Of a stretch of DNA of 9,519 nt, positions 6,803 through 9,519 are shown piece by piece; the stretch's first letter is position 1; the number at the start of each line of letters is the position of its first letter. Origin of the DNA: JBHHZJ01 sp046758005 (GTDB lineage Bacteria > Pseudomonadota > Alphaproteobacteria > Kiloniellales > J153); assembly GCA_046758005.1 (NCBI GenBank), contig JBHHZJ010000117.1:1-9519 (forward strand). Reading direction: 5' to 3'. A model generated the notes under the pieces. The model searched no databases. It was not told the origin of the DNA and saw only the letters and a list, made by a program, of their open reading frames with translations. Both the position numbers and the translations under genes were made by a program.

Positions 6803-7210
6803 ATGCCCGAACGCGCGATCATCGTCCACTCGCTCGAGGACGCCCGGGCCGCGGTGGCCGCGGCGGCCGACCTGGGCGTGCCGGTGACGCTGGCCTCCGC
6901 GCCGGGGGCCGCGGCCTACCTCGGCGCCCCGTGGTTCCGCGAGCTGGTCGCCCTGGCCGTCGCCGAACAACCGGAGGTTGAGGTCCGGGCGGTGCTCGAC
7001 TGCGGCGACAAACCGGGCCACGTCCTCGCCGCCCTGCGTCAGGGGGTGAAGCGCGTCCGTTTCACCGGGCGCGGCTCGACCGCCGCGATGCTCGCCGCGC
7101 TTGCCGCCGAACACGGGGCGGAGCTGGTGACGGGCCGGATGCGCGCGCTCGACCTGCTCGACGAACCCGACCCGCGGGCGGCCTGCCGCCGCTGGCTGGC
7201 GCGGGGGTGA
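6803..7210 (+). CDS. Conserved-looking 135-aa alpha/beta protein of unknown function
   Basis: I do not recognise a named family. From the ATG at 6803 the protein alternates short hydrophobic strands and Ala-rich helices: RAIIVHS, then a helix; VPVTLAS; a helix; VEVRAVLDCG; a helix; VKRVRFTG; a helix; AELVTGR. This looks like a fragment of a Rossmann or half TIM-barrel fold. DCGDKPGHVLAALRQGVKRVRF (split here as DCGDKPGHVLAALRQG and VKRVRF, about 72-93) is the most distinctive segment. There is no signal peptide, membrane segment or clear catalytic motif. Codon use matches the neighbours. It sits about 100 bases after gap and about 160 bases before efp on the same strand. Similar small proteins beside efp occur, as I recall, in Rhodospirillales; this is unverified. 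An in-frame start at 6719 would add a 28-residue N-terminus that does not look like protein sequence. Confidence 0.75.
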   Translation: MPERAIIVHSLEDARAAVAAAADLGVPVTLASAPGAAAYLGAPWFRELVALAVAEQPEVEVRAVLDCGDKPGHVLAALRQGVKRVRFTGRGSTAAMLAALAAEHGAELVTGRMRALDLLDEPDPRAACRRWLARG

Positions 7211-7296
7211 GCCGCTTGCCCGCCGAGGCGCCGCGGGCCCGGACGAAACCGCTTGGCCGGGTCGCGCGACGGGCGCGTCCGGGGCCGCGGGGCCGA

Positions 7297-7325
7297 TTGC
7301 GCGGCGCGGGGCAAGCTGCTAGCTT
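7297..7325 (+). promoter_or_regulatory. Candidate efp promoter with an overlapping short palindrome
   Basis: TTGCGC (7297-7302) and TAGCTT (7320-7325) are 17 bases apart. Transcription would start near 7332, about 36 nt before the efp ATG. The -10 lies within AAGCT-GCT-AGCTT (7313-7325), a 5-bp-arm palindrome that could be an operator. Both hexamers match only half the consensus. Confidence 0.35.
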
Positions 7326-7367
7326 CCGCGCGCCTTTTCCAACCCGGTTCACGTTCAGACGCACACG

Positions 7368-7937
7368 ATGAAGATCCAAGGCAACGCGATCCGCCCCGGC
7401 AACATCATCGAGCACAAGGGGCGGCTGTGGCGCGCGGTCAAGATCCAGCACACCCAGCCCGGCAAGGGCGGCGCCTACCTGCAGGTCGAACTCAAGGACG
7501 TCCGCAACGGCACCAAGCTGAACGAGCGCTTCCGCTCCAGCGAGAGCGTCGAGCGCGTCCGCCTGGACCAGCGCGAGCACCAGTTCCTTTACGCCGAAGG
7601 CGACGACATGCTCACTTTCATGGACAACGAGACCTACGAGCAGGTCACGCTGCACAAGGACCTCGTGGGGGAGTCGGCCGTCTTCCTGCAGGAGGGGATG
7701 ACGGTCACGATCGAATCTTACGAAGGCGCGCCGATCGGCGTGATGCTTCCGGATACGGCCACGATGAGGGTGGTCGAGGCCGATCCCGTGGTCAAGGGCC
7801 AGACGGCTTCGTCCTCGTACAAGCCGGCCGTGTTGGAAAACGGCGTGCGAACCATGGTCCCGCCGCACATCGAAGCCGGCACGCGCGTGGTGGTGAGCAC
7901 CGCCGACGCCACCTACGTCGAGCGCGCCAAGGACTGA
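7368..7937 (+). CDS. efp: Elongation factor P
   Basis: A 189-aa translation factor that binds the ribosome between the P and E sites and relieves stalling at consecutive prolines. Domain I (KOW-like, about 1-65) contains HTQPGKGGAYLQVEL, with Lys33 at the tip of the loop; it corresponds to E. coli Lys34, the residue that EpmA beta-lysylates. Domains II and III follow, with the conserved TFMDNETYEQV and GVMLPDTATMRVVEADP and the C-terminal GTRVVVSTADATYVERAKD. The length is standard. No obvious Shine-Dalgarno precedes the ATG, but the sequence begins exactly where the family does. suhB follows after 45 bases on the same strand. The downstream Pro-rich exported protein is the sort of product that would need EF-P, though this is inference. 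Confidence 0.97.
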   Translation: MKIQGNAIRPGNIIEHKGRLWRAVKIQHTQPGKGGAYLQVELKDVRNGTKLNERFRSSESVERVRLDQREHQFLYAEGDDMLTFMDNETYEQVTLHKDLVGESAVFLQEGMTVTIESYEGAPIGVMLPDTATMRVVEADPVVKGQTASSSYKPAVLENGVRTMVPPHIEAGTRVVVSTADATYVERAKD

Positions 7938-7982
7938 CCCGGCGCGCGGCCCAAGGCGCGCAGCCCCAGCGGAAGGCGCGAC

Positions 7983-8792
7983 ATGGCCTCGAGATCGGCC
8001 CTCATCAACGTCATGATTCGGGCCGCCGACCGGGCCGCGCGCGGCCTCAAGCGCGACTTCGGCGAGGTCGAGAGCCTGCAGGTCTCGCGCAAGGGGCCGG
8101 CCGATTTCGTCTCGGCGGCCGACCTGCACGCCGAGCGGGTCCTGCGCGAGGAGCTGTCGCGCGCCCGGCCCGGCTACGGTTTCCTTATGGAGGAGTCGGG
8201 GTCCAGCAGCGGCGGCGATCCGCACGGGCGCCGCTGGATCGTGGACCCGCTCGACGGCACGAGCAACTTCCTGCACGGCCTGCCGCACTTCGCGATCTCG
8301 ATCGCGCTGGAGGAGGGCAGAGAACTCTTGGCCGGCGTGATCTACGACCCGGTCAAGAACGAGCTGTTCTACGCCGAGAAAGGCTCCGGCGCCTATCTCA
8401 ACGATCGGCGCTTGCGCGTCTCGGCGCGCACCCGCCTGGAGGATACCCTGATCGCCACCGGGGCTCCCTTCAAGGGCCACGGCGATTCGCCGCGCTTCCT
8501 CGCCGAGATGGACGCGGTGCTCGGGGCGACCGGGGGCGTCCGCCGCTGGGGCGCGGCCGCGCTCGACCTCGCCTACGTGGCGGCCGGCCGCTACGATGGG
8601 TTCTGGGAGCGTTATCTCTCGCCTTGGGACACCGCCGCCGGCATCGTCCTGGTGCGTGAGGCCGGGGGCTACGTCAGCGAGATCGAGGGCGATCCGATCC
8701 GTTTGGATAGCCGGAGCATCCTGGCCGCCAACGACAGCCTGCACGCGGCGCTGATCGAATTGTTGCGCGCGGCGCAAGGACCCGCCGCTTGA
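7983..8792 (+). CDS. suhB: Inositol monophosphatase family protein (SuhB-like)
   Basis: A 269-aa lithium-sensitive phosphatase-fold enzyme. Family members hydrolyse inositol 1-phosphate or related phosphates; E. coli SuhB also takes part in rRNA transcription antitermination. The metal-binding residues are all present: Glu70 in LMEESG, Asp88 and Asp91 in WIVDPLDGTSNFLHG, and Asp216 in SPWDTAAGIVLVREAGG. RRWGAAALDLAYVAAGRYDGFWE (written here in two parts, RRWGAAALDLAYVAAG and RYDGFWE) is the usual segment before the last motif. GGAAGG about 7 bases before the ATG supports the start. It follows efp by 45 bases, an arrangement that suggests a two-gene transcript. Substrate cannot be decided from sequence. 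Confidence 0.95.
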   Translation: MASRSALINVMIRAADRAARGLKRDFGEVESLQVSRKGPADFVSAADLHAERVLREELSRARPGYGFLMEESGSSSGGDPHGRRWIVDPLDGTSNFLHGLPHFAISIALEEGRELLAGVIYDPVKNELFYAEKGSGAYLNDRRLRVSARTRLEDTLIATGAPFKGHGDSPRFLAEMDAVLGATGGVRRWGAAALDLAYVAAGRYDGFWERYLSPWDTAAGIVLVREAGGYVSEIEGDPIRLDSRSILAANDSLHAALIELLRAAQGPAA

Positions 8793-8813
8793 GGCCGGGC
8801 TTGCGCCCGGGCC
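8793..8813 (+). terminator. Hairpin directly after suhB, weak terminator candidate
   Basis: GGCCGGGC, loop TTGC, then GCCC-G-GGCC can form an eight-pair stem with one bulged G, starting on the base after the suhB stop codon. No T-run follows, so it does not fit a classical intrinsic terminator; it may only stabilise the 3' end. Confidence 0.3.
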
Positions 8814-8827
8814 GGCATGCAAACCGG

Positions 8828-8856
8828 TTGTCGACTCGGGACGCTCGGCATAGTCT
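8828..8856 (+). promoter_or_regulatory. Candidate promoter for the exported protein gene
   Basis: TTGTCG (8828-8833) and TAGTCT (8851-8856) are 17 bases apart, in a locally less GC-rich stretch between suhB and the next gene. The predicted start, near 8863, leaves a leader of about 35 nt. Together with the hairpin after suhB this suggests a separate transcription unit. Confidence 0.4.
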
Positions 8857-8897
8857 TAGGCATCGATTCGTCCAGCGATTCTCGACACGGAGGCCCG

Positions 8898-9519
8898 ATG
8901 GAACTTGACGCTCGCCGCAGGCGTCCGGGAATCTCGGGGTCACGCACGGCGCACGTTGGGCGGCGCAAGCACGAGGCTTGGCGGCGCGCGGGTTTGGGCG
9001 GCGCCTGTGCCGTGGCGGGTTTGCTCTGCACGGCCGGCGCCGCGCTGGCGCAGCAGCCGGTGGTCATCGGCGGCGGCGGCGCGGGCGGCGCGGTGACGAT
9101 CGGCGGTCCGAGCGCCGGCGTGATCGTCAACGAAGAGGTGCTCGAAAGCCTCGGCTCGGGACCGGCGCCGGCGCTGCCGTACGGCGCACCGGGCCCGGTT
9201 CAGGCGCCGGGGTACGGCGTCCCGACCGTCACCCCGGGCACGCAGGTCCTCACTCCGCAGACGCAGGTCATCGCCCCGGCCACGCCGGGTACCGCCTACC
9301 GCCTGCCGGACACGGGGCAGTTGGTCGTCACGCGGCCGAGCACCCTGCTCTATCCGCCGCTCGAATACCCGAAGAGCCGGCTGACGGTCCCGCCGCCGCG
9401 CGGCGGCTTGGCGCCGGGCGCGCGGCCGGCGACCGGCGCCGGCGCGCCGCAGACGCCCCAGGCCGCCGCGGCCGGTGGCACGCTGCGCTCGCGCCACCTG
9501 GTCCCACGACCCAAGCAGG
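8898..9519 (+). CDS. Exported Pro/Gly-rich protein, N-terminal part (probable OmpA family), cut by window edge
   Basis: The frame from the ATG at 8898 stays open to the last base (207 codons visible). GGAGG lies 4 bases upstream. Residues 1-51 form a long signal peptide: an Arg/Lys-rich start, then a hydrophobic core GLGGACAVAGLLCTAGAALA and a likely cleavage after ALA before QQPVVIGG. The mature part starts with a Gly-rich stretch carrying VVIGG and VTIGG, then GVIVNEEVLESLG, followed by about 110 residues of Pro/Thr/Gln/Val-rich sequence with near repeats (PGTQVLTPQTQVIAP) and PPLEYPKSRLTVPPP. Such low-complexity N-termini ahead of an OmpA-like peptidoglycan-binding domain are, from memory, seen after suhB in Rhodospirillales. 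That domain would lie outside this window, so the family is an inference; export is well supported. Confidence 0.7.
   Translation, partial: MELDARRRRPGISGSRTAHVGRRKHEAWRRAGLGGACAVAGLLCTAGAALAQQPVVIGGGGAGGAVTIGGPSAGVIVNEEVLESLGSGPAPALPYGAPGPVQAPGYGVPTVTPGTQVLTPQTQVIAPATPGTAYRLPDTGQLVVTRPSTLLYPPLEYPKSRLTVPPPRGGLAPGARPATGAGAPQTPQAAAAGGTLRSRHLVPRPKQ

Noticed and set aside
4553..7114. An 853-codon open frame antisense to fba and gap
   Set aside because: It spans the antisense of two well-defined genes and the intergenic gaps, with no family motifs. Lack of stops is explained by high GC and biased codon use.
7214..7316. 8-bp inverted repeat GCTTGCCC / GGGCAAGC upstream of efp
   Set aside because: The arms are 87 bases apart and do not extend; an 8-bp match in a GC-rich region of this size is not convincing.
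7938..7982. GCGCGC-type hairpin between efp and suhB
   Set aside because: Short, pure-GC arms without a T-run; spacing and a good suhB ribosome binding site point to continued transcription.
7253..8659. A 468-codon plus-strand frame overlapping efp and suhB
   Set aside because: It is out of frame with both genes and consists of Arg/Gly/Ala-rich low-complexity sequence.
7062..8822. A 586-codon antisense open frame over efp and suhB
   Set aside because: Same reasoning: a GC shadow of two clear housekeeping genes.
8940..9497. A 185-codon antisense frame over the exported protein
   Set aside because: Arg/Ala-rich shadow; the plus strand has a Shine-Dalgarno, a promoter candidate and a signal peptide.

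Overview
This is a high-GC (about 70% by eye) bacterial chromosome segment that looks like an ordinary alphaproteobacterial housekeeping region, most likely from a Rhodospirillales-type organism. The pointers are gene order and protein character. A 5-formyl-THF cyclo-ligase gene, a 6S-RNA-like locus, zapA and a short coiled-coil protein gene run divergently from tkt. The aldolase is class I, and efp-suhB is followed by a secreted Pro/Gly-rich protein. The taxonomic call is an inference from family knowledge; no database was searched.

Left block (1-2285, minus strand, read right to left): a small coiled-coil protein (DUF4164-like), zapA, a probable 6S RNA, 5-formyltetrahydrofolate cyclo-ligase and a YmdB-type metallophosphoesterase. 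The two protein-coding pairs at the ends are closely spaced and look co-transcribed. The first 40 bases may hold the last codons of a convergent gene.

Middle (2286-2538): a divergent control region of about 250 bp. It has a good sigma70-like promoter pointing left, a weak one pointing right, and a 9-bp inverted repeat that contains both -35 elements.

Right block (plus strand): transketolase, class I fructose-bisphosphate aldolase and GAPDH form a central-carbon cluster connecting the non-oxidative pentose phosphate pathway with glycolysis/gluconeogenesis; no pgk follows gap. Then come an unrecognised 135-aa alpha/beta protein, elongation factor P, a SuhB-like inositol monophosphatase, and the N-terminal part of an exported proline/glycine-rich protein (probably OmpA-family) that runs off the right edge.

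I see no mobile element, CRISPR array, toxin-antitoxin pair, phage gene or defence island, and no candidate for a wholly new system. The best items for a second look are the 6S RNA whose predicted promoter overlaps the zapA stop codon, the divergent promoter pair, the unrecognised 135-aa gene with a possible leaderless start, and the truncated exported protein. Very long antisense ORFs across tkt, fba and gap are GC-driven shadows.
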